The notes: generated from the letters alone by a model not told the origin. Counted from the first letter of the stretch, positions 51,660 through 63,457 are shown. The stretch is DNA of 64,000 nt from Piezodorus guildinii (GCA_023052935.1 CM041293.1:178856789-178920788); one strand, 5' to 3'. A program made the numbers and translations.

Positions 51660-52040
51660 TAAATAAATTTAAGACTTGTTGGGTTTGGACATTTGTAAAG
51701 CTAAATATTTTAGATATTTAGTCTACTTAATTTTGTTATTGTATACGTTTACTTATTTTGATTTTATTTTATGTAATTTGACTTTCCTTTTGTTTATATT
51801 GTAAATATTGTATGAATGAGATCCTGTAGCACTATTATTATTGTCTATTATGACAAATTGTAATATATACGAATAAAAAAAAAAAATAAAAATAAAATAT
51901 TTTAGAAAAATATGATCTTTTAACCAAACTTGTGAAAGTTAACTAAGAGTGAAAAAAACGGTAAAACTTATTATCTTGGATAATAATATAGCAGATAATT
52001 TAATAAAACAGATATTTCTATTGAAACACGATGTAATTTA
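51660..52040 (+). repeat. alpha repeat fragment, split by a LINE tail
   Basis: Right-hand alpha blocks (aaagctaaatattttag..., ttaactaagagtgaaaaaaa, ataatatagcagataattta) are interrupted at 51714-51894. Followed directly by the 3' end of Jockey-C. Confidence 0.7.
51714..51894 (+). mobile_element. Very short 5'-truncated LINE insertion
   Basis: A 181-bp insertion between AAATATTTTAG duplications (51703-51713 and 51895-51905), ending in an A-rich tail. Its sequence is the same 3' end as at 47600-47890. Confidence 0.8.
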
Positions 52041-52231
52041 TTTTTTTATTTATTTATTCGTAGAAGTTTTGACATTACAATGTTACGTGATTTGCTATCT
52101 GCTAATGCAATAAGCAAATATGCTAACAATTGATGCAAGTGCGAAACAGAATAAGATAAATTAAAAAACAAAACGAATAACTATCAGTACATCAGGTCTC
52201 TTGGCCAGCGCCTCGATAGTCTTCTCGGCGG

Positions 52232-52320
52232 ATTATATGGGTTTGTGGCAGTTGATAGGTTTTGAGTCAGCGGGTTTGACTTTAGGGTCAGTCTGTTGTG
52301 AAATTTACTGTAGTGATCAG
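52232..52320 (+). repeat. 88-bp direct duplication, left copy
   Basis: Jockey-C sequence (gggtttgtggcagttgatag...gtagtgatcag) repeated at 52591-52678 with about 6 differences; brackets an internal mariner fragment. Confidence 0.9.
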
Positions 52321-52590
52321 TTTTGCAAGGCGTTTGGGGAAGGGAGTTTTAATGAACGGACCATTCGTCGTTGGTTTGCTAAGTTTTCAGCTGGGGATAC
52401 CGAACCGGAAAACTTGCCCCGAGGAAGACCTCCGTCCGTAATAGACAACCATGTCCTCAAACGCACAGTAGAAAGAAACATCTACCAAACAGTTAAAGGA
52501 CTCTCAGCATAACTAATTGCAAGTGTATCTACCGTTTCCAGACATTTAAAGTGTATTGGGAAAGTAAAAAAAGCTTTATCGGGTACCCAT
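52321..52590 (+). pseudogene. Internal mariner M2 fragment without TIRs
   Basis: Encodes KAFGEGSFNERTIRRWFAKF, RGRPPSVIDNHVLKRTVERN and TVKGLSA: the DNA-binding part of M2. It starts and stops inside the gene and has no termini, so it did not arrive by normal transposition. Confidence 0.88.
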
Positions 52591-52678
52591 ATAATCGGGT
52601 TTGTGGCAGTGGATAGGTTTTGAGTCAGCGGGTTTGACTTTAGGGTCAGTCTGTCATGAAGTTTACTGTAGTGATCAG
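52591..52678 (+). repeat. 88-bp direct duplication, right copy
   Basis: Second copy of 52232-52320. Confidence 0.9.
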
Positions 52679-52874
52679 TGACAGTTGCAATGACGAATGG
52701 AATGTCTAGGTCAGTATATAGTGTCTCGTTAAATATATAAAGAGGTGCATTTACAATTTTCAAGTAATTTTGATTGAAATGATGGATAATTTTGGTGTTT
52801 GAATCATTTGCAGCTCCTCATAACTCGATGCCATAAGTCCTAATAGAATAGGTTTTATCAGTACTTTATAAATA

Positions 52875-53737
52875 TTGGGTTGTGTCACATGAAATGTCCG
52901 TTTACAAGGTAAAGGATTTTTATTAAAAATACGATATGAAAACAAGATAATTTTATTCGAATTATTTACCTTCTTTTTCTACACATTTTTTCCAACGTGA
53001 CACCAACTTTTTTATCCCCAAACTGAAAAACTCTGAGCTTTGAAGTGAAACAAAATCTGAAAACACACTTTTCACTTTATCATAATTTTCAAAAAGTTTT
53101 CCTTTGACGAAGTTGTGTAAATTCCTGAACAGGTAGTAATCTGTTGGAGACAAGTCGGGAGAATATGGTGGGTGCAGAAGTTGCCGCTCGGTGAGATCAT
53201 GAGTTACCCATGTATCGAGCTTTTTTTACTTTCCCAATACACTTTAAATGTCTGGAAACGGTAGATGCACTTGAATTTAGTTGTTCTGAGAGTCGTTTAA
53301 CTGTTTGGTAGATGTTTCCTTCTACTGTATGTTTGAGGACATCGTTGTCTATTACGGACGGAGGTCTTCCTCGGGGCAAGTTTTCCAAGTCGGTATCCCC
53401 AGCTGAAAACTTAGCAAGCCAACGACGAATGTCCGTTCATTAAAACTCCCTTCCCCAAACGCCTTGCAAATATTTCTAGCGGCCTCAGCTGCTGAATGGC
53501 CGAGTTTAAACTGGTACAAAAATATTACTCGAAAATCGCGTTTCCATGTTCATATTTGGAGGTATACTAAAAAGTGGGTAATTGATTGGGAAGCTAATGT
53601 TCATAATAAAAAGATAGAGGATTAGTAACTGTTTACTTTAAATGTGTAAACATTCGGAAGAAAACAACAGAGACCTGCAAAATCCTTTATGTACTTCAGA
53701 AACTATAAAAACGGACATTTTTTGTGAAACAACCCAA
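52875..53737 (-). mobile_element. Mariner M2 copy 4, internally deleted
   Basis: TIRs TTGGGTTGTGTCACATGAAA and TTTGTGAAACAACCCAA with TA on each side (52873-52874, 53738-53739); 863 bp. The minus strand encodes the DNA-binding part (53388-53197: RGRPPSVIDNDVLKHTVEGN) and the C-terminus (53153-52962: SPTDYYLFRNLHNFVKGKLF). The join CGGCAACTTCTGCACCC removes even more than in copies 2 and 5. Inserted inside Jockey-C. Confidence 0.9.
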
Positions 53738-54239
53738 TAGTTAACTTGTTTGTCAATGAAAATTTTGAACATTTCTCTAGTAATATGGAAAGAAGTCCAT
53801 ATCGTTGATTCAGTTCTTTTCATTTTCGTTTGAGGTGGTATGGCCATGTCAGTCGTTTGTCAAGGTAAAGGCCTAAATAACGTACTGTGTCCGAACCTGG
53901 TGTTGGTATATTATTGTAAAAGACCTAAGGGAAGGATTCAGGCATGTTTTAGAGAAAATGTGACGTACGGGCTTTTTATTCATTCATTTTTATTTACCAT
54001 TTTTTTGGCCAGCAAGCTATGTCATTCAGATGTTCTTGGTGTGCCTGAGGCATCTTTATTGGACGTCAGGATAGTTGAATCGTCAGCAAAGGTTGCTGTA
54101 AGTGCTACTAGATGCCGTGGGATGTCACAGCAATATATATAAAACATTGTTGAACCTAATACGCTGCCTTGAGGTACACCTGTTTGTATTTGTTTAATAT
54201 TAGAGAGCTCTGGACCTACTTCCTTAACGATTTATTTAT

Positions 54240-54885
54240 TTTCATCTCCTAATGTATTTAAAAAAATTTAAATTGACTTTACACAACGGTGGTATCGTAG
54301 TATCGAAGCAATACCTATTTATTTATCAGGTTAGTTAAGTTTTAATTTGGCTTTGATAGTTTGTGGATGTTAAACTGTTAACTAGAGTTGAACACTATTG
54401 GCCTGACCTCAATAATTGTGTTCCTCGAAACGGAGAGCAATGTCTTCGCTTCCCAGAAGCTTCATGAATGTACGAGCGATGTACGTATTCATTAAAACTT
54501 GGCTTTGCAATTGAATTTTGAGTGAAATTTGCTACGATAATTGGCTCCTACACGATAGGCCAATATAAAATTTACACACTCGTTACTCATGCCCTGGCGT
54601 AAAGTAAGGATGGGATTAAATTCCTGTCCAATTAATGTTTCGAAAGCTGCACGTCAGAGTTATCTAGCTATATTAAGTGATAATATAATTCTCTGAGGCC
54701 TAAACATGTTAAAATTTAATATTAGCTGTATTAAACCTTTGATATATTATTCAAAATTAATATAATTTTAATGATGTCCTTTAAATCAGCCTGGATATTA
54801 CGTTGTAATGGATAATGAGATAAGGAGGATAGGTGAAACATCCATTCAGTGGTTTAGAAGTTCGCAAAAACCAAGCATCGTGATA
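54240..54885. other. No gene recognised
   Basis: AT-rich to neutral DNA, no frame or repeat match. Confidence 0.4.
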
Positions 54886-56062
54886 TTATTTTATATAAAA
54901 AAAGCTTAATATTTTAGAAAAATATCTTATACCCAAACATGTAAAAGTTTATGGAGAGTGATAAAAGACTGATAAAACTGATTCATTCAGATAATAATGT
55001 AATAGAGTATTTAAAACACACATTGGGTTGTTTCACATGAAATGTCCGTTTTTATAGTTCCTGAAATACATATAGGATTTTGCAGATCTCTGTTGTTTTC
55101 TTCCGAACGTTTACATATTTAAAGTAAACAGTTACTAATTCTCTACCTTTGTATTATAAACATTAGCTTCCCAATCAATTACCCACTTTTTAGTATATCT
55201 CCAAATATGAACATGGAAACACGCGTTTTTCTAGTAATACTTTTGTACGAGTTTAAAACCGGCCATTCAGCAGCTGAGGCCGCTAGAAATATTTGCAAGG
55301 CGTTTGGGGAAGGGAGTGTTAATGAACGGACCATTCGCCGTTGGTTTGCTATGTCTTCAGCTGGGGATATCGACTTGGAAAACTTCCCTAAAGACCCGAG
55401 GAAGACCACCGTCCGTAATACACAACGAAGTCCTCAAATATACAGTAGAAGGAAACCCCTACCAAACAGTTAAATGACTCTCAGAACAACTAAATGCAAC
55501 TGCATCTACCGTTTCCAGACATTTCAAGTGTATCGGGAAAGTAAAAAAGCTCGATACATGGGTACCTCATGATCTCACTGAGCGGCAGCAAGACCCCATG
55601 TTTCAAAACATACTGTGCAAAAATTGAAAGAACTGGGCTACGAAGTTCTTCCGCATCCACCATATTCTCCCGACTTGTCTCCAACAGATTACCACCTGTT
55701 CAGGAATTTAGACAACTTCGACAAAGGAAAACTTTTTGAAAATGATGATCAAGTGAAAAGTGCGTTTGCAGATTTTGTTTCACTTCAAAGCTCAGAGTTT
55801 TTCAGTTCAGGGATAAAAAAGTTGGTGTCACGTAGGGAAAAATGTGTAGAAAAAGAAAGTAAATACTTCGAATAAAATTATCTTGCTTTCATATCGTATT
55901 TTTAATAAAAATCCTTTACCTTGAAAACGGACATTTCTTTTGACACAATCCAATAGAATATTAATTTGATTAATCCTTAAAAGGTATTTAAAAATTCTTA
56001 AATTGATTCAAACAACAGAAGTAGGTGAATGTCGTGTGTTAGGCGCACTAGATATTTTATAA
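54886..56062 (+). repeat. alpha repeat, right half, split by mariner M2 copy 5
   Basis: agcttaatattttagaaaaa to ataatgtaatagagtattta lies left of the mariner. taggtgaatgtcgtgtgtta followed by ggcgcactagat is the right terminus. Confidence 0.75.
55023..55953 (+). mobile_element. Mariner M2 copy 5, internally deleted
   Basis: TIRs TTGGGTTGTTTCACATGAAA and TGACACAATCCAA; right TA at 55954, left CA; 931 bp. The transposase starts at 55207 (MNMETRVFLVILLYEFKTGH), with FGEGSVNERTIRRWFAMSSA, breaks near 55390, and ends with KLKELGYEVLPHPPYSPDLS, PTDYHLFRNLDNFDKGKLFE and a stop at 55875. The internal deletion joins GAGCGGCAGCAAGACCCC. It removes both of the first two catalytic aspartates and is identical in position to copy 2. 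Confidence 0.9.
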
Positions 56063-56624
56063 AAAATATTTTATTTATTATATAGAGAATACAAGCAGAA
56101 GGCTGGATAAAGATGGAGTATTTTCCAAAGCAGATGGGACAAATCAAATCCTTTTCCTCCTGGCAGCGACCCATAAAAGATTATTTTAAATACGATAAAG
56201 GCCGAATACAAGGCTAAAAGAGAAAGAGCGATAGAAAGCGATAAAAAGGTGGGGTACAAAAAAGGGAGCCTAAAGCCATTCCGATTGGGCGAGGCAAAGC
56301 GGAGGGAGAAGAGACAAATGATTGGATTGGTGATTTACTAATGACTCTCACTCAGTCCCTGCCTTTTGATTGGCTCACCGACCTGTTGTCCAGAAAGTTA
56401 AAGTTAAGCTCTTCAATCAGGAGTCCTGTCAAAAAGGGAAAAGCTGTGTTATAATATTAGGTTATACTTACCACTATGTCAAAGATGACCCCCAAATAAT
56501 ATTAATGTTTTAAATATATGGTAATAATATATAACATTAAATAAATGTTAAACATATAAATATATGTTAATATTTTAAGGACTGTTTTTGTTTATTTATT
56601 TATTATTAATTTATTTTTTACTTT
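56063..56624. other. No gene recognised
   Basis: Includes a GC-richer part (56140-56440) without a long frame. Confidence 0.4.
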
Positions 56625-56741
56625 CACTTACAAGTATATACAGTAAGGGAAAGTATTGCGATCGTAAAAATTTTCGAATTCCAGTTCTCAACGGAAATAT
56701 ACATTTTAGGGTCCCCGAGTCTAAATAACCAAGTTCCGTAA

Positions 56742-56772
<31 letters not shown>

Positions 56773-57522
56773 TGGTAACTCCCAAGCGGAAACGGTAAGT
56801 CCTATGAAACTGAAATTTCATATTTAAGACAAATATACGCCCGAGACGTTACAAAACTTTTTCATCAAAATGAGTTTACCAAAAGAGCCACTTTATACCA
56901 TGCATTTTGCACCTTTTTTCGATTTTCTTAAAAACGGTTCCGATGATTTTGATTAAACTCGCTATATCGATGTAAAATTTAATGGGCTTTAATATCATGT
57001 AGGTTTAATTTGGATAAAAATGGTCTGACAGGGCTTAAATGCCGATAATTTAAATTTTCTTTTTCTAAAGTACCTTTAATTTTGTTGATCAATAAAAATA
57101 ACTATATTATCTTGTTACAACTGATAAAAAACCGGTAAATATATAAATTGAATGAATTCGATACCAAACTAAAGGAGAAAACCAAAAATTTTTTTTTAAT
57201 GCAATTTTTGGTTTTTGAACATAAGATCAGTAATATACATGTATGAAATACCGTTGGAAAGCTAAAGACTTTAGAAAACATATTATCTTATACTCAAGCT
57301 TTTAAAAGTTAATAGAGAGTGATGAAAAGATGATGAAACTAACTGATTATTTTAGATAATGATATAATAATTTTTTTAATAAAACACATGTTTCTATATA
57401 ATTCAATTTAATTAATTCTTTAATAGTTTCACGTATTTTTATCTCTAACTGTATTTGGAAATTCTTTCATTGATTTTAAAAATGGAGGTAAGTGAAAGTC
57501 GTGTGTTGCCCGCACCAGATTT
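56625..57522 (+). repeat. alpha repeat, complete uninterrupted copy
   Basis: Starts ttactttcacttacaagtat and ends gtaagtgaaagtcgtgtgtt followed by gcccgcaccaga. The 12-bp terminal inverted repeat is perfect. It contains a TG microsatellite (56741-56777). No frame above 66 codons. Best single representative of the family. Confidence 0.92.
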
Positions 57523-59864
57523 TTATTATGAATTCGAGTCAACATTCGATATCGACGATTCAAAATGGAAGAGAACCAATATATTTTACGTTGTTTTTTT
57601 TTTACCCAGATTCTGCTTTTAAAAAGATAGACTTTTTAATATCGCAACTTTTATTTATTTTTCTCCTGGTAATCGCGCGTTACCAGTGTTAGATATACGT
57701 CTTCTCTATCTTCAGAAATAACTAAATTATGGGCGTATCCATGGGCAAAATTTTAATTTATTATTCTTTTTTATAATTTTTTGTGGCTTTCTGGTTAAAA
57801 ACGTTAATACATGTTTTCTTTATCTTAAAAAATAACGGATTTACAAGCGTATACATAGACAAAATTTCAATTTTTTTCCTTTCTCCTTTCATTTTTTCGG
57901 CTGATATCAACGACTAGGATTTAGGATGTCATGCCCTAGTATTTTTGTGGTGACTAAAAAAAAAAATGTACAGTAGTTTGGGAGAAATGCCACGGATGTC
58001 GCACGGTGGGCCAAATCACCAATTTAAGTGTACAAAAGTCAAGTCAAAAGTTTGGAATTTTCCAGTGCTTCACCTTTTTATTACTAGTTGGCAAGACCCT
58101 TTATACTAATATTTCCCGCCATACCGTGTTTACAAATAAGTAGAAAATGAATGAATCATTTTAATTCACACAACAGTGGGATTATCTTTATTCAATGGTC
58201 ATTTATTGTGTTCAAGGTGTATTTAGGGCAATATCTTTTTGCTTTTATTTAACAATGGACATTGCTGAGACAGGTAAGACATTATATTTCCCAACTCGTT
58301 ATTGAATATACATTACAATCTCACCTGTAGTGTTAATTTATCAATTGGTAAATGTATGCCCCTATTCAATAACCAAAAACTATATAACCCCCATTATTAA
58401 GAAATGAAATAGTCTTGTTTATATCTCGCCATTTGTTTTATTCTATTTGAATCAGCTGTTAAGTGACCGCTGGGCAGAGGGGCATTCTGGGATTGGAAGA
58501 GAGAGAGTTAATGGAGTCACTCGCGAGTGTAAACGGTGTTTAATTAAGTTGGTTGTCGCTGAATGTCGCATATTTTTCGTATAATCGCAACTCGCACATC
58601 ATCCTAGAAGTTTGTCTCAGAATTGTCGCATGGAGTAGGAGTCGCAGAAGGAAAGAAAGGAACATCGCAGACGGGAGAGGGAAGGAAGTCATCACGGATA
58701 GAAAGAATCACCACCTTGCACACTATGAACAGTATTTTGTTTTTATTTTAATTAATATAAGCTTGTTCATGTTCTCTCTTTCGTTATTTCATTTATATAC
58801 CTTCTGCGAAATTACACGGATTGACAGATTATTCAGCGATTCATATTAACGACCGGGTTGAGGCTGCGAGCAAACGCGTTAGTCGCCCCTCTTCCCAACA
58901 CTCATGTAACCCCAAGGATTTGTTTCATCAATCCTTCTAGTATTTAAATATTACAAAGAATTTTAGCGTTTTGGGTGATATATAATTTTTTTCAGACTCA
59001 ACACTCCGTACCAAAAGTTTTACAATCTATAATTTCAAGAATTTCCTAAATGATATAAAATACATTTATTAGCAGGTTTTAGCAACTCTGAACCATAATT
59101 AGATTTTTTTGTATCATTTTTCTCGTATTATGGGACTTCAAACGTAAAATATAGGGATGTTTTAGATTTCAGCAAATAAATTTGATGTTTGACCACAGTG
59201 CGCTCGCCGATCATGTCAAACAATTAATTAGTTTTTATAATTTTTCTTATAACTAAAAAAAAAAAAATCGGTAATCTCGGACCCCAAAGATTTTCTTGAA
59301 TGTACCCTTATATTTAAAGAATCATTTTAATTCCAAAGCGTATAGACCTTTTGGAGGAAAGCCTAACATTTCTGGAATACGTCGGGATGAGAAATGAGAG
59401 CCCACCTAGCGGCAGAAATGGAAAACATTTTAACAGCTTCTCTCCCCTTAAAGAAGGGAACAGTCGAGAAATATCATTCAACTGGGAACATTTGTTGTTG
59501 TTGTTGGGGCTATAAACAACATTCTCTTGATAAATCGCTCCTCGGTCTTATCCAACATGCCCGGGCTAATGCAACGCATTTGACTTATCCCTTAGTTTTC
59601 TTGGGAAATTGTTACGACCAATTCCAGAATACAATTTCTCAGAAATGGAAATAAAGAAGTCCATAGAGCCATGTTTTATTTTTTATTCTACAATTGAAAA
59701 ATTATCGGACCATCTGCCGGCTTGTGTAAAGTTGTTATAGCGGAAGTGTAGAGTTTTTAACTTAGTTGTCATATCTCGAACAATATTATCCCTACTCGTT
59801 TACACAGTGACTCATTCTCCATTTTTTAGATCTTTGAGTATTAGAAAAATATTCATTACAGGAT
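57523..59864. other. Largest low-repeat stretch; no gene supported
   Basis: I find no copy of the window's repeats here. 58440-58720 is GC-richer, with repeated gtcgc/tcgca words and a 98-codon frame (58553-58849) that is not recognisable. An 86-codon frame at 59394-59654 is likewise unknown. These could be worn exons or regulatory DNA of a host gene, but nothing visible proves it. Confidence 0.4.
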
Positions 59865-59873
59865 AAAGAATAT

Positions 59874-60014
59874 CTTTTTTTTTTTCAACGACAATTTTGA
59901 TTGAGTAAAATTACAATCTGTCCCAATTTGGACATCAATAGTAGTGGTGAAAGATAACATACTATTTTCAGCATACTACATTCATACAATATTTACACAG
60001 AAATAAAATTATAA

Positions 60015-60077
<63 letters not shown>

Positions 60078-60917
60078 AATGAATCAAAAAATGCTTACAA
60101 AGTCTAGAAATCACTCATGCCTATATACACGTCATACATACATCACTTTGAGTGGAGAATCTAGCTAGTGCTAGAACTCCAATATATTTACAAAAGGTCG
60201 CGGGGCCACTGCCGTTTCAACCTTCTAGGTGGGTTGTATGGATGAGTGGAGCTGGGTAGGGATTGAGCTAGAGGATTAGAATGATGAATGAGGTTCTGGT
60301 GGAATTTGAAAAATTTGGATAGAATCAGGTCTGAAATAAATGGAACATTAAGATCGTGGTAAAAGGTATTGTTGGAGACATAATAAGGAGCATTTACTAT
60401 TGTACGAAGGACTTTGGATTGAAAGGATTGAATGCGTTTCAATCTTGTCTTCAATATTGTCTTGTAGATTAATAATTTGTTGTCAACTGTAAGTTAAGAT
60501 TTTCTGTTGAGTAGTCGGTATAACTGTCCTAATCTTCGTTTGAGTTCTTGTATTTTAAGTCTTGTATGTGGGCTCCATGTCAATCTTTTGTCTAATAGTA
60601 AGCCAAGATACCGGACTGTATCTGAGGGAGGAATTGGTAATGAGTTGAAATAAACTGGCGGACAGGATTTTCGTCAAAGAGTGAAGGTTATGTGTTTACA
60701 CTTGGCTTCGTTCACCTTTACACGCCTGATATTACACCAGTGTTCGATAAGGAAAAGGTGTCTCTGAAGGTTTAAGGATGCTGTTTCGGGATCGGAACTG
60801 GATGATAGGATGGCGGTGTCATCTGCAAAAGTTGTCAGAAAGGTATCAGGATGTGTAGAAATATCAGCAGTGTAAAAGATGTAGAGGACGGGTCCCAAGA
60901 CGCGAAACATAAATTAG
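59874..60917 (-). pseudogene. Jockey-A copy 2, 5'-truncated and deleted
   Basis: Flanked by AAAGAATAT (59865-59873 and 60918-60926). The minus strand matches the 3' third of Jockey-A closely (FADDTAIL at about 60820; VLRTIVNAPYYVSN; PRDLL stop at 60188). About 70 bp are missing near 60440 and the frame is broken between 60455 and 60674. A TA microsatellite has grown in the 3' UTR (60018-60074). Confidence 0.88.
60018..60074. repeat. (TA)n microsatellite
   Basis: About 28 TA units inside the 3' UTR of a Jockey-A copy, where the full-length copy has only atatatacac. Confidence 0.95.
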
Positions 60918-60929
60918 AAAGAATATTAT

Positions 60930-61007
60930 ATAAGTCCGTAGGTCAATACAGGCTTCATTATTGTCTTGTATATTAATAATTTGTTGTTAACTGTAAGTTC
61001 AGATGTT
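60930..61007 (-). pseudogene. Small Jockey-A-like fragment
   Basis: agtccgtaggtc...ggcttcattattgtcttgta...aactgtaagttcagat matches 16398-16476 in Jockey-A. It begins only 4 bp after the second target duplication of the neighbouring copy. Confidence 0.7.
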
Positions 61008-62715
61008 TTATTCTAGTATGATTTCTAATGTACAACTATTATGAAATAATAAACCATTGTGTAATAATTTGTAATGTTTCCTTACAGATATCATATCGAG
61101 GAATGATTAATTTTTTGAAAAAACACAAATAAACAAGAATAACTTTCAAACATCTTTCTTAGATTAGATTTCTCCTAACAGAAAACATCTCCTAGAAGCA
61201 ATTACAGTTTTAAAAAGAGATTGTTGACTGGAGTTGGCATAATTTAAAAAGTAGAAAAACCTTGATGTCTTTAATTCCGTTCATTCTACGATAACAATTA
61301 CATTTTTCTAAACTTTTGAGGTAATTTACTTAAAAAATCTGATGCGCGCAGAACACAATTTTCACGTACCTCGCTTGATAAATTCAAACGAAATCATGAG
61401 AGGGTTGAACATATTTATAAGAAACTAGCCGTATCCCTCGGCTTTGCTCGCGAATATTTCATTTTGTCTTTATTTAAATTTGCAAAAATGCGTTTTTGAC
61501 TGGTAACTATAAAACGCATATGATGGAGCAGTTGGTTGGGGATGTGGTAACAAAGAAACTACCAATAAAAAACATTTCCTTTTTTTTTTCTTACTGGTGT
61601 GTTTTCTTGGTGGCTGCACCCTCAACACACTTCCTTACTACATAGTCAAAACGGTCAACAACTACTCCATTATTATAAGACGTATACATTTTATGAAATA
61701 TATATATTATTTTTTACCATTATATTTATCAAAGTTTTTTTAAGTGAAAATATTCCCACTCGTTATATTAATGTATATCAGTCAAATTTATGTTTCAAAC
61801 GTGACTATATACCCGATTACGTTATAGCTAAAATGTAGTATTAACTTTGGGTATAACTACTTCTACTGGATCGCTATTGTATATTTAACAGAATTAAATG
61901 CAACTTATTAGACTAAAGCTAAAATTATGGTTGGTGAGGAAAGTGATTTAAAAACAACTTTACCTTTCACTATAATTAATCTAATACAACTATAAATATC
62001 TTGTTTCTAATATCGAGACACATTGAAAAAATAAAACAAAAACTACACTTCTTTATCTTTGTTTGCGGTTTAGTGAATTCAATTTGAGAAATAAAATAAT
62101 TTAAATTAAAATAGCTACAAATTACTAAAGATGTTGATAGTAACTATGTTGAGTGAGGTTATATAAAAGAAATACAGATGAATAGCAATGAGCTACTCTG
62201 TACATTGTCAATGTCAATTTTATTTACTCAATTTTCAATTACAAACCCCGTACCAAGTAGCCACATCCAAATTATTCAATAACATCGTTTTATCTTTTGA
62301 ATATACCGTTGTATATCATCATAACTCCTCTGCAACTCATAAATCATTGCAAGTCATTCAAATAGCACTTATAATTTTTTGAAAACGTATAGTAATATTT
62401 ATTTTATTATAACTGGAAACTATAATCTGAATGTATATTTTAAAAATAAGAACGCATAGAAACAATCAACACACACTTATATTTGAATTAATAATCACAT
62501 ATGTGAAGATATGGGAAGGTTAATTTACTGGGAACATTGTTGCCACAGTTAAATAATTTTTTTTTTTACGTTTTAGAAAAATATATTTTGTAACATTTAG
62601 AATAGTAATAAAAACTAACCTATCATTTAAGTTGGACCAAATAACAGATACTTACGAAGTTAGATCATACTCGGTTCAGTAATTTCAGAGTTTATTGCGA
62701 ACAAACATTGTGACG
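61008..62715. other. No gene; small alpha and PLE-like pieces only
   Basis: 61338-61378 is a worn reverse alpha right end (tgatgcgcgcagaacacaat, then ttcacgtacct). 61520-61560 resembles the outer arm of the foldback at 14170. The remainder is AT-rich without recognisable frames. Confidence 0.4.
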
Positions 62716-62716
62716 C

Positions 62717-62719
<3 letters not shown>

Positions 62720-62791
<72 letters not shown>
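62720..62791. repeat. (TA)n microsatellite
   Basis: About 36 TA units. Confidence 0.95.
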
Positions 62792-62794
<3 letters not shown>

Positions 62795-63457
62795 TGTATT
62801 CAGTTTCGATAGAAACATATGTTTTAAATTAAATAATGAAACAATATATAATTGATCATCTTTAAATTATGAAGTTTCTCCCCTCTTCTCTTCCTCCCTA
62901 TGATTAGAGGATCTTCTTGATGATTTATACTCCAAATTCAGAAAAAAAAAATTGAACAAAAAACAAAAAGTAAGGTGGCTCACCCAGCCTGCCCTAGTTC
63001 TCTATTCTGCCACTAGGGACGTTCTACCTCTTCAACAGCCCGCGAGAGAGGTGGCGTCATGATTGATGTGTATTTCCCCTTCGGAACCCGAAACAGTCAC
63101 TGTAGCATTAAGTGACGTCATATAAATAACGACACAATGTAACCTAGGACCGTGATATTGACTGTAATTTTAACCCAAAACTTCCATGTTTTAAATGAGC
63201 GTTGAGAAATATATTATCAGAGGGTTGGACCATTACCCCGCAGGTGACTATACATCACGCCCAGGCATTGAGGGGCAGAGGCGGCCTTTATGGTGCGGGC
63301 TATCTTCCCGCCAGCTTCGTCCTACGCCCGCTATCTTTCTTCCTTTCATCAGGAGCGGCCCAGTGTAGAGGATTTGTCCCTTGTACGGCCGATTAGGATA
63401 AGGGTGGAGAGTTTTCGTTTAACGGCCCTTACAATATCTAGAAAGAAATCTATAGTT
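62792..63457. other. GC-richer stretch, no gene supported
   Basis: 62980-63440 is clearly less AT-rich than its surroundings and has two overlapping short frames (63202-63396, 63290-63499). A short phrase near 63100 resembles the SINE-C body. No domain recognised. Confidence 0.35.

Larger units (their letters stand above)
52041..54235 (-). pseudogene. Jockey-C LINE, 5'-truncated, split by mariner M2 copy 4
   Basis: Minus-strand pieces: 54200-53990 reads GVPQGSVLGSTMFYIYCCDI and TFADDSTILTS (RT turn and FADD active site). After the mariner (52875-53737), 52945-52480 reads SSYEELQMIQ and IVNAPLYIFNETLYTDLDIP, the Jockey C-terminus. The 3' UTR runs to about 52045 with a T-rich tail. An M2 fragment with an 88-bp duplication lies at 52232-52678. 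Stops and shifts make it dead. Confidence 0.78.
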
